DNA of 64,000 nucleotides, from contig JAKLPS010000017.1 of NCBI GenBank assembly GCA_022013695.1, forward strand, positions 59,265 to 123,264. Direction: 5' to 3'. A program made the position numbers and the translations under genes. The notes under the pieces are model-generated. The model was not told where the DNA came from, searched no databases, and saw nothing but the letters and a program-made list of their open reading frames with translations. Each line of letters opens with the position of its first letter. The stretch's first letter is position 1. Shown here piece after piece: positions 43,872 to 53,076 of the stretch. The DNA comes from Weeksellaceae bacterium. Its GTDB lineage: Bacteria; Bacteroidota; Bacteroidia; Flavobacteriales; Weeksellaceae.

Positions 43872-44549
43872 TTAAGATTTCATTGCGCTAAGCATACCAC
43901 CATAAACTCGATTAAGATTATTTAGATTACCAGTTAGTCCTTGCAATTCTTCGTTGAATTTTTCTGAATGTGCAGTGGATTTTTGAATATCTTCGATATA
44001 TTTTTTGCTAAATTCTGATTGTTTCTGTCCCTGTTCTAACTGAAGGGCATAAAGGGCATTCATACTTTCCAAATGAGATGCCGCCATATTAAGTTGCTCG
44101 TTATATTTGTGAGTAGAAGCGGAGACATCTACGGTTTGGTTGATCTGATCTACTGAAGAAGAAAATTTATCAATGCCTCCTCTTAGTCTTTCAAATAAGG
44201 TGACGTCTAATTTTGCCTCGGCCAACATTTTGTCTAATTTCTCAGAAAGAGATAATTCCAACTCTTGGTTTTCTACTGTGCTGACCACTTTTTTTGGTTG
44301 TCTTGCAGATTTTTCATCCAATAATTCGGGATAAACATTCTCCCAAGCGTAATTTTCTTCGGATTTTGGCGGATCGAATGCAAAGAATAAAAAGATGAAT
44401 GCTTCTGTGATCAAACCAATTGCTAAGGCAACGTTACCGCTAATTGGACCGACGTGCCAGTGAGTCATTTTGAATAAAGCACCTAAGATAACAATCGCAG
44501 CACCAAACGAATACACAAAATTTGTAATTGAGTCTTTAGTTTTAAACAT
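43872..44549 (-). CDS. gldL: Type IX secretion/gliding motor protein GldL (PorL)
   Basis: 225 aa inner membrane protein. Two helices near the N-terminus (FVYSFGAAIVILGALFKMTH and ALAIGLITEAFIFLFFAF) make the proton-driven stator core with GldM. The N-terminal Lys in FKMTHW and the Glu in ITEAF are within the membrane segment. The cytoplasmic remainder is mostly coiled coil (ESMNALYALQLEQGQKQSEF). It lies 34 bp after gldK. Confidence 0.93.
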   Translation of the reverse strand: MFKTKDSITNFVYSFGAAIVILGALFKMTHWHVGPISGNVALAIGLITEAFIFLFFAFDPPKSEENYAWENVYPELLDEKSARQPKKVVSTVENQELELSLSEKLDKMLAEAKLDVTLFERLRGGIDKFSSSVDQINQTVDVSASTHKYNEQLNMAASHLESMNALYALQLEQGQKQSEFSKKYIEDIQKSTAHSEKFNEELQGLTGNLNNLNRVYGGMLSAMKS

Positions 44550-44583
44550 TTCTTTTAAATTTTAATTAGTAATAGTTAGTTAA

Positions 44584-46011
44584 TTATTTTGTAGTTCTTT
44601 TAAATTTGCCAGCTCCAGAAGGAATATCCTGAATTGTTCGGAATCCGATGTAGCTTCTAGCAGAGTCTTTTCTTTCCCAATCTCGGTAACCTGTCATTAG
44701 CAGATATCCTACATCTTTCCAAGATCCTCCTCTCACTGTCTTTTTCACTTCTCGGTAAGCCTGGTTGGAGAGATAAGGGTTTAATGTAGAAGAGAATTCG
44801 TACGTCGAGTTGCTGTAAGGTGACTCCGTCCATTCGGCAACGTTTCCTGCCATATCGTATAATCCATAACCATTTTTCTGGAATTTCTTAACAGGCGCTG
44901 TGTAAGTATAGTTACCTTTTTTCTCATCTTCTATATACGACCCTCTTTTTGGTTTGAAGTTGGCTAAATAGCAACCTCTGTCATCCTGCAAATAAGGGCC
45001 ACCCCAAGGGTATGTTGCATTCTCGATACCGCCTTTAGCAGCGTACTCCCACTCCGCTTCTGTCGGAAGACGGAACCTCATGGCTTTCTGCTTTTTCTTT
45101 TTCTGACTGTTGTTAAAATCGGTTTTCATTTTGGTTCTGAAGTCACAAAAAGCTCTAGCCTGATCCCAAGTCACTCCTACAACCGGATATTCTTTATAAG
45201 CATTGTGCCAAAAATATTGATCAAATAAGGGCTCGTTATAAGCGTAATTGAAGTCCTTAACCCAGACAGTCGTATCGGGATAAACGGCTATACTTTCTTT
45301 TTTAAGATAGTTGGCTCCTCGCTGTTTATCTTTGACGGCAGACATTACATCTTCCCACTGATAGGCATATTTGATTTTGGACCAGTCAATAATTCTCTCA
45401 TTATTGATTCTTTTATCTACTGGCAGATACATGGATTCTAACACTTCTGCATATTTCTCATCCGGATAGGCTGATGTATTGTACTGAATAGGCACCTTCC
45501 AATCTAATTTTTTAGACTCGTCATAGCCTCCATCTCCTTCTCTACCGCCTTGCGACTCCAAATATTTTTGATAAGGGGTAGCCTCGTCGCCAGTTTTCTT
45601 TGAGGCATAGGCAAAATCGCCAATTGTCCCGCCATCCGCGCCATCGCCACCACCTTCTCCTGCGGCTTCTGCCAACAGACCTCTTGCGATAGAGTCTCTC
45701 ACAGCATTGATGAATAATCGATATTCTGAGTTCGTGATTTCTGTCTCATCCATAAAAAAGGAAGATACCGTAACTGTTTTCGGCATTGCTTTTTCTGGAG
45801 TGGCAGCGAAATCTTGATCTGCCATTCCCATGACGAAAGACCCTCCTGGGATAGGAACCATTCCATAAGGTCTTTCTGCAATAAACGATTTAGATGATCC
45901 TCTTGGAACCAACTCTCCCTTCATCCCGGGCTTACCAGCACTTCCTTTATTCCCTTTGGAACAAGAAACAATAACCGATGTTGATAATAATATTAGTAAT
46001 ATCCTTTTCAT
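44584..46011 (-). CDS. gldK: Type IX secretion/gliding lipoprotein GldK (PorK)
   Basis: 475 aa outer membrane lipoprotein with lipobox VIVSCSKG (Cys17). It has a formylglycine-generating-enzyme-like (SUMF1) fold: YGMVPIPGGSFVMG, DETEITNSEYRLF, RLPTEAEWEYAAKGG, YDMAGNVAEWTES and TVRGGSWKDVGY. The fold is structural in GldK, with no oxidase role expected. Together with GldN it forms the T9SS ring. First gene of the operon. Confidence 0.94.
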   Translation of the reverse strand: MKRILLILLSTSVIVSCSKGNKGSAGKPGMKGELVPRGSSKSFIAERPYGMVPIPGGSFVMGMADQDFAATPEKAMPKTVTVSSFFMDETEITNSEYRLFINAVRDSIARGLLAEAAGEGGGDGADGGTIGDFAYASKKTGDEATPYQKYLESQGGREGDGGYDESKKLDWKVPIQYNTSAYPDEKYAEVLESMYLPVDKRINNERIIDWSKIKYAYQWEDVMSAVKDKQRGANYLKKESIAVYPDTTVWVKDFNYAYNEPLFDQYFWHNAYKEYPVVGVTWDQARAFCDFRTKMKTDFNNSQKKKKQKAMRFRLPTEAEWEYAAKGGIENATYPWGGPYLQDDRGCYLANFKPKRGSYIEDEKKGNYTYTAPVKKFQKNGYGLYDMAGNVAEWTESPYSNSTYEFSSTLNPYLSNQAYREVKKTVRGGSWKDVGYLLMTGYRDWERKDSARSYIGFRTIQDIPSGAGKFKRTTK

Positions 46012-46117
46012 CCTATTTTAAAGAAATTAAGCGGTAAATATATAATTTTTTTCATGAATAATTATCAATTTTTATTGAAAACGTAAATTGTTAAAGAATA
46101 TTTCACAAACGGCGAAA

Positions 46118-47971
46118 TTATTCTACTGTCACTGATTTGGCTAAGTTTCTGGGTTGGTCTACATTAGCACCTCTTTCCACAGCAATATAGTAAGAAAGCA
46201 GTTGCAATGGAACAGAAGCTAATATCGGCGAAAAACACTCGGCGGTTTCAGGGATTTCTATAATATAATCGGCCATAGCCGCAACCTGAGTATCACCTTT
46301 GTTTATCACTGCAATGACTTTTCCTTTCCGAGCTTTGATTTCCTGAACATTGCTCACAATCTTATCATAATGTCCGATTTTCGGCGCGATAATTACGATC
46401 GGCATATTCTCATCTATCAACGCAATGGGGCCGTGCTTCATTTCTGCCGCTGGATAGCCTTCTGCGTGGATGTAAGAAATCTCTTTGAGTTTAAGTGCAC
46501 CTTCTAATGCCGTAGGAAAGTTGTAACCCCTTCCTAAATAGAGGAAATTGGTAGTATGGGCAAATTTTGAAGCAATATTTTTTACAACACCATCCACAGA
46601 ATTCAAAACGTCTTCCACTTTTTTAGGAATGGCTTCTAGCTCATTGATCAATCTCATGAACTCCGCCTTCCCAAGATTTCCGTTGTGATGACCCAATTTG
46701 ATAGCGATCAAAGATAAAATTGTAAGCTGAGCCGTGAAAGCTTTTGTAGAAGCAACCCCAATTTCTGGTCCGGCGTGAGTATAGGCGCCGGCATCTGTGT
46801 AACGGGAGATAGAAGAATCTACGACGTTGCAAATTCCAAATACAAATGCGCCTCTTTCTTTTGCTAGTCTGATAGCGGCCATTGTATCGGCAGTTTCACC
46901 CGATTGGGATATTGCAATCACCACGTCTTTAGAACTGATGATGGGATCTCTATATCTGAACTCTGAAGCATATTCTACCTCCACGGGAATTCTTGCAAAT
47001 TCTTCGATGAGATATTCTCCAATAAGCCCTGCGTGCCATGATGTGCCACAGGCAATAATAATAATTCTCTCGGCATTGGTCAATCTTTCCAAATGATCCC
47101 AAATACCGGCCATTTTTATAATTCCTTCTTCAGCCAGCAATCGGCCTCGCATCGTATCTAGGATAGATTTTGGCTGCTCGAATATTTCTTTCAACATGAA
47201 ATGTTCATAGCCACCTTTTTCAATCTGTTCCAGATTTAGTCTTAATTCCTGGATAGCTGGTTCTATTTTGGTGTTTTCTTTGATGGTTCTGATATCAATT
47301 CCAGCTTCCAAAGATATGGTTGCCATATGGCCTTCTTCCAGATATACGGCTTCTTTTGTAAACTCCACAAATGGAGATGCGTCGGACGCTACAAAAAATT
47401 CATTTTCCCCGATGCCAATGGCCAATGGAGAACCCAATCTCGCAACCACCAATTCTCCGGGAAAATCTTCGTGCATCACGGCAATCGCATAAGCGCCATA
47501 AATTTCGTTGAGTGCAAATCTTACCGCTTCAGGAAAATCCAACAATGGTTCTTTATCCATAAAGTATTGGATCAGATTGACCAACACCTCGGTATCGGTT
47601 TCGGATTTGAAATCAAAATCTTTGTTGATCAGCATTGTTTTGATGGTATCGTAATTTTCGATAATGCCATTATGAATCAACGCTATTTTTCCGTTATTCG
47701 AAAGGTGAGGATGGGAATTGCTATCACTTGGAACGCCGTGGGTTGCCCATCGGGTGTGTCCCATTCCTATTTTGGAGGTGTTTTTAAAAGATTTGGAGAT
47801 GGCCACCAGATCATCAACTTTGCCCTTCGTTTTCTTGACTTCAAACTCACCTTCATCATTTTCCAAAACAACGCCGGCACTGTCGTATCCCCGGTATTCC
47901 AGACGGCGTAATCCATTGATCACAATATCATACGCATCTCTAAATCCTGTATAACCTACGATTCCACACAT
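46118..47971 (-). CDS. glmS: Glutamine--fructose-6-phosphate aminotransferase
   Basis: 617 aa. It makes glucosamine-6-phosphate from fructose-6-phosphate and glutamine, feeding peptidoglycan and LPS precursors. The start MCGIVGYTGFRDAYD exposes the catalytic Cys after Met removal, and the glutaminase domain includes RWATHGVPSDSNSHPH. Two SIS domains follow (IIACGTSWHAGLIGEYLIE, AISQSGETADTMAAI and LGRGYNFPTALEGALKLKEI). The end PRNLAKSVTVE is canonical. The gene lies after the DUF4270 gene. No glmS ribozyme is visible upstream. Confidence 0.96.
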   Translation of the reverse strand: MCGIVGYTGFRDAYDIVINGLRRLEYRGYDSAGVVLENDEGEFEVKKTKGKVDDLVAISKSFKNTSKIGMGHTRWATHGVPSDSNSHPHLSNNGKIALIHNGIIENYDTIKTMLINKDFDFKSETDTEVLVNLIQYFMDKEPLLDFPEAVRFALNEIYGAYAIAVMHEDFPGELVVARLGSPLAIGIGENEFFVASDASPFVEFTKEAVYLEEGHMATISLEAGIDIRTIKENTKIEPAIQELRLNLEQIEKGGYEHFMLKEIFEQPKSILDTMRGRLLAEEGIIKMAGIWDHLERLTNAERIIIIACGTSWHAGLIGEYLIEEFARIPVEVEYASEFRYRDPIISSKDVVIAISQSGETADTMAAIRLAKERGAFVFGICNVVDSSISRYTDAGAYTHAGPEIGVASTKAFTAQLTILSLIAIKLGHHNGNLGKAEFMRLINELEAIPKKVEDVLNSVDGVVKNIASKFAHTTNFLYLGRGYNFPTALEGALKLKEISYIHAEGYPAAEMKHGPIALIDENMPIVIIAPKIGHYDKIVSNVQEIKARKGKVIAVINKGDTQVAAMADYIIEIPETAECFSPILASVPLQLLSYYIAVERGANVDQPRNLAKSVTVE

Positions 47972-47986
47972 ATATTGTTAGCTTTT

Positions 47987-49567
47987 TTACTTTTTAGTAA
48001 ATATTAATCTGAGCTGAGCTGCCCTGGAGTCTAATGCTATTTCCTGACCCGTATTGTTAAAATCGGTTCCTTTGAAGACAATTCGGTAGGGCGAGTAGGC
48101 TCGTGTATTGTAGTTTTGACCAAGTAAGCCTCCGGTCGATGTATTGACAAGGTAACTTCCCAGATCTAGTCGGAAGCCACGGATTGTAGAGTCTCCTTCT
48201 ACCATATCTTTTAAGCTTTTGGTAATTGATATCTCGTAGAAAGCGTCTTTTGTGGTTACATTATTTATTTTGATCAAACTGTAGCCTGCAGAAGCTAGCG
48301 TGGTCATATCTGGAATAAATCTCATAGAATCTTTGACTGCACCTCTTTCCCTCACGAGCAGGCTATTTGGTTTTTTATAGGAGTTATCCCAACTGCTGCC
48401 ATCATTATAGAGCCTAATTTTTGCCGATACGATTGCTATTTTTTCATTTTTATACATCGCTTTAAGGGAAGTGATGGTACTTTCAGGAATTTTAAGCCCA
48501 AGACTAGCGCCGCCCATTCCTTGGGTGTAGAGAAGCGCATCACCCGAGATATCATTTGGAGGTGCAGTATCGGAAACAGCGGCTGCATAAGGCGTGCCTG
48601 ATCTGTCGTACATAATTTGGCTGAGGTGGACATTGCCAGAACCGAGATTCAAGGCGGTTTCTACTTTTGTGCGGGTTACCGTTCCATCGGTGGCGGTTAC
48701 ATCATTTTTATAATAGATGATAATCCCGGCATCGTTGGGCGCCATAGAAAAGAGATAGCCATCCTCCTCTAAGACCGAAATACTAATACCTTTGAAATAT
48801 CTGATGAAAGATGCTGCATCCTTCAGAACCTGATCGCCCTGTTTAGCTATAATTTTGTTTTGGAAAAAAGCACTGTCCAGTTTCATTCGGAAGGAAGTCG
48901 CCCTGTTGAGCAATTCCGAGGTATCCGAATCCTTTGTAACCACTACAGAATTGATTGTCCCGTCAAAAACTTTGGAGCCTAATAGGACAGGATTTAGAGC
49001 CACAACTTTGCCTGAAGACAGCTTGTCCGAGGTTCCACCGAGGAAATCATTCACTTCCTGAACTCTAATTGTAAATTTGGTTTTCCCGTCAATTTTTGTT
49101 CGCCCATATTTACTCACCGGATAAGTGGTGACCACTTTTTTTGCTGGCACTGCGCCATCAGGGTAGATATAGTCTTCGTTGGTAGTAGTCTTGATAGAAT
49201 CTGTTGCAGATTCGTATTTTGGTTTCAAAGTTAGAACAACAGAATCGATCACGGGGTTTTTCCCAAAATCGGGATTATAAGTCCCCAATCTTACCTGCGT
49301 GATATACGAAACCTTTTGCTTGCCAAAAATTGATTCTCGGAAAGCACCCAGTCTCACACTGTCCAATTTGGAAGCATCAGCCTGGATGGTATCCTTATTT
49401 GTAATATTATAAGCCAAAAGGCTGTATGCTTTGTCATATCCATCTGCCGCATTTCCGTCTAGCAACTGCGATCCCAGACCATCTAGATCTCCCTCGCAAG
49501 AATTTAAAACCACCATTCCCATTACCAAAAACGGGAGCATTTTCATCAAAGTTTTTATTTTTATCAT
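47987..49567 (-). CDS. DUF4270 family lipoprotein
   Basis: 526 aa with a lipoprotein signal (MKMLPFLVMGMVVLNSC, Cys about residue 24), so probably on the outer membrane. An alternative start is the Met at residue 8. The mature part begins EGDLDGLGSQLLDGN and has the beta-rich layout of DUF4270, including IDSVVLTLKPKYES and RGFRLDLGSYLVNTS. Function unknown. It lies between glmS and the glycogen-synthase-like gene, a conserved flavobacterial order that I recall but did not test. Confidence 0.85.
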   Translation of the reverse strand: MIKIKTLMKMLPFLVMGMVVLNSCEGDLDGLGSQLLDGNAADGYDKAYSLLAYNITNKDTIQADASKLDSVRLGAFRESIFGKQKVSYITQVRLGTYNPDFGKNPVIDSVVLTLKPKYESATDSIKTTTNEDYIYPDGAVPAKKVVTTYPVSKYGRTKIDGKTKFTIRVQEVNDFLGGTSDKLSSGKVVALNPVLLGSKVFDGTINSVVVTKDSDTSELLNRATSFRMKLDSAFFQNKIIAKQGDQVLKDAASFIRYFKGISISVLEEDGYLFSMAPNDAGIIIYYKNDVTATDGTVTRTKVETALNLGSGNVHLSQIMYDRSGTPYAAAVSDTAPPNDISGDALLYTQGMGGASLGLKIPESTITSLKAMYKNEKIAIVSAKIRLYNDGSSWDNSYKKPNSLLVRERGAVKDSMRFIPDMTTLASAGYSLIKINNVTTKDAFYEISITKSLKDMVEGDSTIRGFRLDLGSYLVNTSTGGLLGQNYNTRAYSPYRIVFKGTDFNNTGQEIALDSRAAQLRLIFTKK

Positions 49568-49582
49568 CTTAAAAAATAGTAA

Positions 49583-50353
49583 TTAATATACGGTTGCTAT
49601 GGAGTCAGCGTTCAGATAATCCGACTTCTCGGCATCTGCTTTTCCGTAAGCTTCTTCTAATTTATCTTCCAAAAATTCATTTCCTTTCACGATCACGTCC
49701 ACGTACTGCATACTATCATTCACAAAATTAAGAAAGCTTGGATTATCTAACGACTCTAAACCGCAAATATTATCAAACGCCAAAATTTCTTTGGTATTGC
49801 TGTCCAGCGCTAGATCATCTTCATTGTAAACTGACAGCACAATTTTGGTGTCGTTAAAATAAGTATCGTCTTTGTAATAGGTTTTTAAATAGATAGGAAT
49901 CAAGGCGGACATCCAACCATTGAGGTGGATAACATCGGGAACCCAATTCAGCTTTTTGATAGTTTCGATCACGCCTCTTGCGAAGAAAACGGCTCTTTCG
50001 TTGTTATCTGCGAATGGTTGCCCCTCCTCATCAAAGTAATATTGTTTTCTTTTGAAATATTCTTCGTTATCAATAAAATAGACCTGAAGCCGCTCGCCTG
50101 GCAAAGAGGCAACTTTAATAATCAAAGGCTGATCCAAGTCATTGATAATAATGTTCATCCCAGATAGTCTGATGACCTCGTGAAGTTGGAACTTTCGCTC
50201 GCTTATCTGGCCAAATCGCGGCATAAAAACCCTGACATCGTTACCACTTCCGTGCATTTTCAGCGCCATTTTGTGTACCAAACTTCCCATATTAGTATCT
50301 TCTTGATACGGAAACATTTCTGTAGTAACGTATAAAATCTTTTGATTAGGCAT
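49583..50353 (-). CDS. Half-length glycogen/starch-synthase-like protein (GT5 N-terminal domain only)
   Basis: 256 aa that match the N-terminal half of glycogen synthase: ILYVTTEMFPYQEDTNMGSL, ALKMHGSGNDVRVFMPRFG and DVIHLNGWMSALIPIYLK. The C-terminal GT-B half with the catalytic EPCG-type motif is absent, and the frame ends normally. The ADP-glucose contact K-x-G-G-L appears altered to TNMGSL, so true synthase activity is unlikely. Such short proteins occur upstream of DUF4270 in Flavobacteria; the function is unknown. It starts divergently from panC. Confidence 0.8.
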   Translation of the reverse strand: MPNQKILYVTTEMFPYQEDTNMGSLVHKMALKMHGSGNDVRVFMPRFGQISERKFQLHEVIRLSGMNIIINDLDQPLIIKVASLPGERLQVYFIDNEEYFKRKQYYFDEEGQPFADNNERAVFFARGVIETIKKLNWVPDVIHLNGWMSALIPIYLKTYYKDDTYFNDTKIVLSVYNEDDLALDSNTKEILAFDNICGLESLDNPSFLNFVNDSMQYVDVIVKGNEFLEDKLEEAYGKADAEKSDYLNADSIATVY

Positions 50354-50391
50354 AAAATTTACTTTAGATGAAGTATAGAATCTTCATTTTG

Positions 50392-50399
50392 CAAAATTA
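50392..50399 (-). promoter_or_regulatory. -7 element of the glycogen-synthase-like gene
   Basis: TAATTTTG on the minus strand, 38 nt before the start. The remaining 190 bp up to the panC promoter contain no gene. Confidence 0.45.
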
Positions 50400-50590
50400 C
50401 AAAAAATAAAATCAAAACATTTATTTTCACTAATATTAATACCGAACACCCAAAAAGCTTATTGAAAAAATTCAACTTTAAAAATCTTTCATAACTACTA
50501 ATTATTTAACTTTTAAACAGAATCCGCAAGACCTTTACATTCACTTTATTTCTGAATTTCCCCAGATTTTCCGAAAAAAAAGGGATGCCG

Positions 50591-50621
50591 TTGAGACGCA
50601 TTACAAAAACAATTATCTTTG
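50591..50621 (+). promoter_or_regulatory. panC promoter (TTG-N20-TATCTTTG)
   Basis: TTG at 50591-50593, 20 nt, TATCTTTG at 50614-50621, 19 nt before the panC start. Full consensus. Confidence 0.7.
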
Positions 50622-50640
50622 ATCTTCAAAAAATAAGGAA

Positions 50641-51495
50641 ATGATGCAGGTCTTCTACGACAAAGATTCTTTTATTGAGTTTATAAAAACTCAAAAAAAA
50701 TTAGACAACAAAATAGGTTTTGCGCCTACGATGGGCGCTTTGCACGCCGGCCACATCTCGCTGTACCGAGCCGCAAAAAAGGAGAATGATATTGTAGTTT
50801 CGTCGATCTTCGTCAATCCTACCCAATTCAACAATCCTGACGATTTGGAAAAATATCCAAGAACAATCGATGACGACATAGCAAAGTTGGCAGATTCTTT
50901 TTTGGTAGATGCAGTTTACGTCCCAAGAATAGAAGACATCTACCCAGACGGAATGGCTCGGAAACATTACGATTTTGGAGGTATAGAAAATGAAATGGAA
51001 GGTGCTGCAAGGCCTGGTCATTTTGATGGAGTAGGCACTGTGATCGAAGAATTATTCCTGCAAGTGCAGCCAGCCAATGCTTATTTTGGCGAAAAGGATT
51101 TTCAGCAACTCAAGATTATCGAAAAATTGGTCGAGATTTTGGATCTGAAAATTAAAATCCACGGCGTCAAAATTTATCGGGAGGCGAATGGTCTTGCGAT
51201 GAGTTCCCGAAATATGCGGCTTTCTGAAACGGAAAAACAAACTTCCTCGCTTATCTACAAAACATTAACGAAAGTGAATGAATGGTTCAAAATTAGCTCG
51301 ATTCCCGAAATCACCAGCAGAGTTAAAGCTATTTTTGATGGGGAAAATATGGAGCTTGAGTATTTTCTGATTGCAGATGAAGCAACTTTGAAAGCCATCG
51401 ATTCCATTACGGAAGGTAAAAATTTCCGCGCTTTCATTGTTGTGAATGTGGACAATGTACGGTTAATTGATAACTTGCATTTGGATTTTATTTGA
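50641..51495 (+). CDS. panC: Pantothenate synthetase (pantoate--beta-alanine ligase)
   Basis: 284 aa. It joins pantoate and beta-alanine with ATP in coenzyme A synthesis. Diagnostic: GFAPTMGALHAGHISL (HIGH-like), SIFVNPTQFNNPDDLEKYPR, YFGEKDFQQL and LAMSSRNMRLS (KMSKS-like). Start MMQVFYDKDSF at 50641; the next Met is equally possible. It is monocistronic here, without panB or panD nearby. Confidence 0.95.
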   Translation: MMQVFYDKDSFIEFIKTQKKLDNKIGFAPTMGALHAGHISLYRAAKKENDIVVSSIFVNPTQFNNPDDLEKYPRTIDDDIAKLADSFLVDAVYVPRIEDIYPDGMARKHYDFGGIENEMEGAARPGHFDGVGTVIEELFLQVQPANAYFGEKDFQQLKIIEKLVEILDLKIKIHGVKIYREANGLAMSSRNMRLSETEKQTSSLIYKTLTKVNEWFKISSIPEITSRVKAIFDGENMELEYFLIADEATLKAIDSITEGKNFRAFIVVNVDNVRLIDNLHLDFI

Positions 51496-51512
51496 AAATT
51501 GGAGAAAAAAAA

Positions 51513-51540
51513 AGAAACTTCTTTTTTCAAAGAAGTTTCT
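51513..51540. terminator. Terminator between panC and the tRNA-Lys cluster
   Basis: Perfect 12-bp stem AGAAACTTCTTT/AAAGAAGTTTCT with a 4-nt loop. The T-run is on the minus strand (A-run at 51505-51513), so it mainly ends the tRNA transcript; it may also serve panC. Confidence 0.8.
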
Positions 51541-51590
51541 ACACCAAATCACAAAATATTAATATGAAAAAAATTTACTTACGTAAATCG

Positions 51591-51663
51591 TGACCCGGCT
51601 GGGATTCGAACCCAGGACCCATACATTAAAAGTGTATTGCTCTACCAGCTGAGCTACCGAGTC
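51591..51663 (-). tRNA. tRNA-Lys (anticodon TTT), copy 1
   Basis: 73-nt cloverleaf with acceptor GACTCGG/CCGGGTC, anticodon loop CTTTTAA, T-loop TTCGAAT and discriminator A. Appears identical to the copy at 51893-51965. Confidence 0.95.
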
Positions 51664-51776
51664 GGTCTTTTATAATTGATGAATGATAAATTGTAATTGA
51701 TTAAAATTAATGGTTTATCGTTTAATTTTATAAAACATTACTGAATCATTTATCAATAAGCATTTATTTTTTTATG

Positions 51777-51859
51777 TGCCTGCGACTGGACTCGAACCAG
51801 CACATCCTTAGGAAACCACCCCCTCAAGATGGCGTGTCTACCAATTTCACCACGCAGGC
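51777..51859 (-). tRNA. tRNA-Leu (anticodon GAG)
   Basis: 83-nt class II tRNA with acceptor GCCTGCG/CGCAGGC, anticodon stem CCATC/GGTGG around loop TTGAGGG, a long variable arm and T-loop TTCGAGT. A terminator-like hairpin begins 10 nt before its 5' end. Confidence 0.93.
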
Positions 51860-51860
51860 A

Positions 51861-51882
51861 AAAAAAAACCGTATCTCTACGG
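51861..51882 (-). terminator. Terminator-like hairpin between tRNA-Lys and tRNA-Leu
   Basis: CCGTA (51869-51873) pairs with TACGG (51878-51882) across a 4-nt loop, followed by eight T on the minus strand, 10 nt after tRNA-Lys copy 2. It lies directly against the 5' end of tRNA-Leu. Confidence 0.7.
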
Positions 51883-51892
51883 ACTTTGCTTG

Positions 51893-51965
51893 TGACCCGG
51901 CTGGGATTCGAACCCAGGACCCATACATTAAAAGTGTATTGCTCTACCAGCTGAGCTACCGAGTC
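51893..51965 (-). tRNA. tRNA-Lys (anticodon TTT), copy 2
   Basis: 73-nt cloverleaf with the same sequence as copy 1. Most upstream tRNA of this cluster. Confidence 0.95.
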
Positions 51966-52072
51966 GGCCATACTAAAAATGCCAATATTTCTATTTCTTT
52001 TTAAAGTGGTGCAAAGATAGGTGTTTTTTTAAAATCTCAAAATTTTTTAGGAACTTTGTTCAAAATAAAATA

Positions 52073-52588
52073 ATGACAATTTCCCTCCTCGGATATATGG
52101 GTTCTGGTAAATCTCACGTTTCCAAAAACTTGAGCCAGAAAACAAATTTTAGATTAATTGACCTCGACGAAACTATTTCTAAGCAGCACCAGCAGAGCAT
52201 TGCAGAAATCTTTGAAAACCGCGGCGAGATCTATTTCCGAAAGGCCGAACGAAGGATTTTGGAAGAGATTTTGGCAAGTGAAGATGATGCTGTGCTCAGT
52301 CTCGGCGGCGGCACACCTGTTTATTACGATAATATGAATCTCATCAACGAGAAGTCGAAAAGTTTTTTCCTGAGAGCATCTGTCGGTACGCTTGCCAGCC
52401 GTTTGTTGCTAAAGAAAAATACGCGACCTTTGATTGCAAAATTAGACGATTCCGACGTTCCAGAATTTGTGGCGAAACATCTCTTTGAGAGAAATTGGTA
52501 CTATTCCAAAGCGCACTATACCATTGATACAGATTCCAAAAATGCTAATGAAATCTCTGATGAAATCATAAAATTATTAGAGATTTAA
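52073..52588 (+). CDS. aroK: Shikimate kinase
   Basis: 171 aa. It phosphorylates shikimate at the 3-OH in chorismate synthesis. Walker A LLGYMGSGKS at residues 5-14, the shikimate-binding DLDETI and FRKAERR, and LGGGTP all match the family. It overlaps the convergent Hsp15-like gene by 4 bp at the stop codons. No other aro gene is adjacent. Confidence 0.94.
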   Translation: MTISLLGYMGSGKSHVSKNLSQKTNFRLIDLDETISKQHQQSIAEIFENRGEIYFRKAERRILEEILASEDDAVLSLGGGTPVYYDNMNLINEKSKSFFLRASVGTLASRLLLKKNTRPLIAKLDDSDVPEFVAKHLFERNWYYSKAHYTIDTDSKNANEISDEIIKLLEI

Positions 52589-53019
52589 TCCGCCTCTTCC
52601 TTATTTTGCTGGAAGAAAGAATCCCACTCCTCATTCTCCATTGCATCGCCAAAACCTACGCCTGCATAGTCATCGATCTCGCGGCGGTCTTTCTTGGTTG
52701 GTCTTCCAATACCTTTTTGCCGATAATAGTCTTGCGTCGCTTTTCGGAGACTCAGGATTTCATATTGCTCTTTTTCCGTCATATCTACGGCGTATAGGGG
52801 AACAAGCTTGGCTCCTACTCTGCTCTTCGGGATGTCCAATACTTTTACTTTGTAATCTATTTGGTTCTTTCGGATTTTGATGACGTCGCCCGGTTTTACT
52901 TCTTTGGAGGCTTTTACAGAATTTTCTCCGATACTGACTCTGTTCTTTTTTATATCTTCTGCAGCGATGGTTCTGGTCTTATAAAATCTTACACTCCACA
53001 AATATTTATCTATTCTCAT
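52585..53019 (-). CDS. hslR: S4-domain RNA-binding protein, Hsp15 (HslR) family
   Basis: 144 aa. The N-terminal S4 domain (MRIDKYLWSVRFYKTRTIAA, then RVSIGENSVKASKEVKPGD) is that of heat shock protein 15, which binds stalled 50S subunits carrying nascent chains. The basic/acidic tail (GIGRPTKKDRREIDDY) is typical of Bacteroidota members. It is transcribed towards aroK with a 4-bp overlap. Confidence 0.87.
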   Translation of the reverse strand: MRIDKYLWSVRFYKTRTIAAEDIKKNRVSIGENSVKASKEVKPGDVIKIRKNQIDYKVKVLDIPKSRVGAKLVPLYAVDMTEKEQYEILSLRKATQDYYRQKGIGRPTKKDRREIDDYAGVGFGDAMENEEWDSFFQQNKEEAD

Positions 53020-53028
53020 AATTTTTTA

Positions 53029-53036
53029 TACTTTTG
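53029..53036 (+). promoter_or_regulatory. -7 element of the FKBP-like lipoprotein gene
   Basis: TACTTTTG, 40 nt before the start at 53077. Confidence 0.4.
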
Positions 53037-53076
53037 TGCCGTTAAATTAATCGCAATTTAAGATTAAATAAAAAAA

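Noticed and set aside
47972..48100. glmS ribozyme or riboswitch before glmS
   Set aside because: Only 15 bp separate glmS from the DUF4270 gene, and the ribozyme is known mainly from Firmicutes.
51753..52004. Open frames of 72-76 codons over the tRNA-Leu/tRNA-Lys genes
   Set aside because: Same tRNA read-through artefact.
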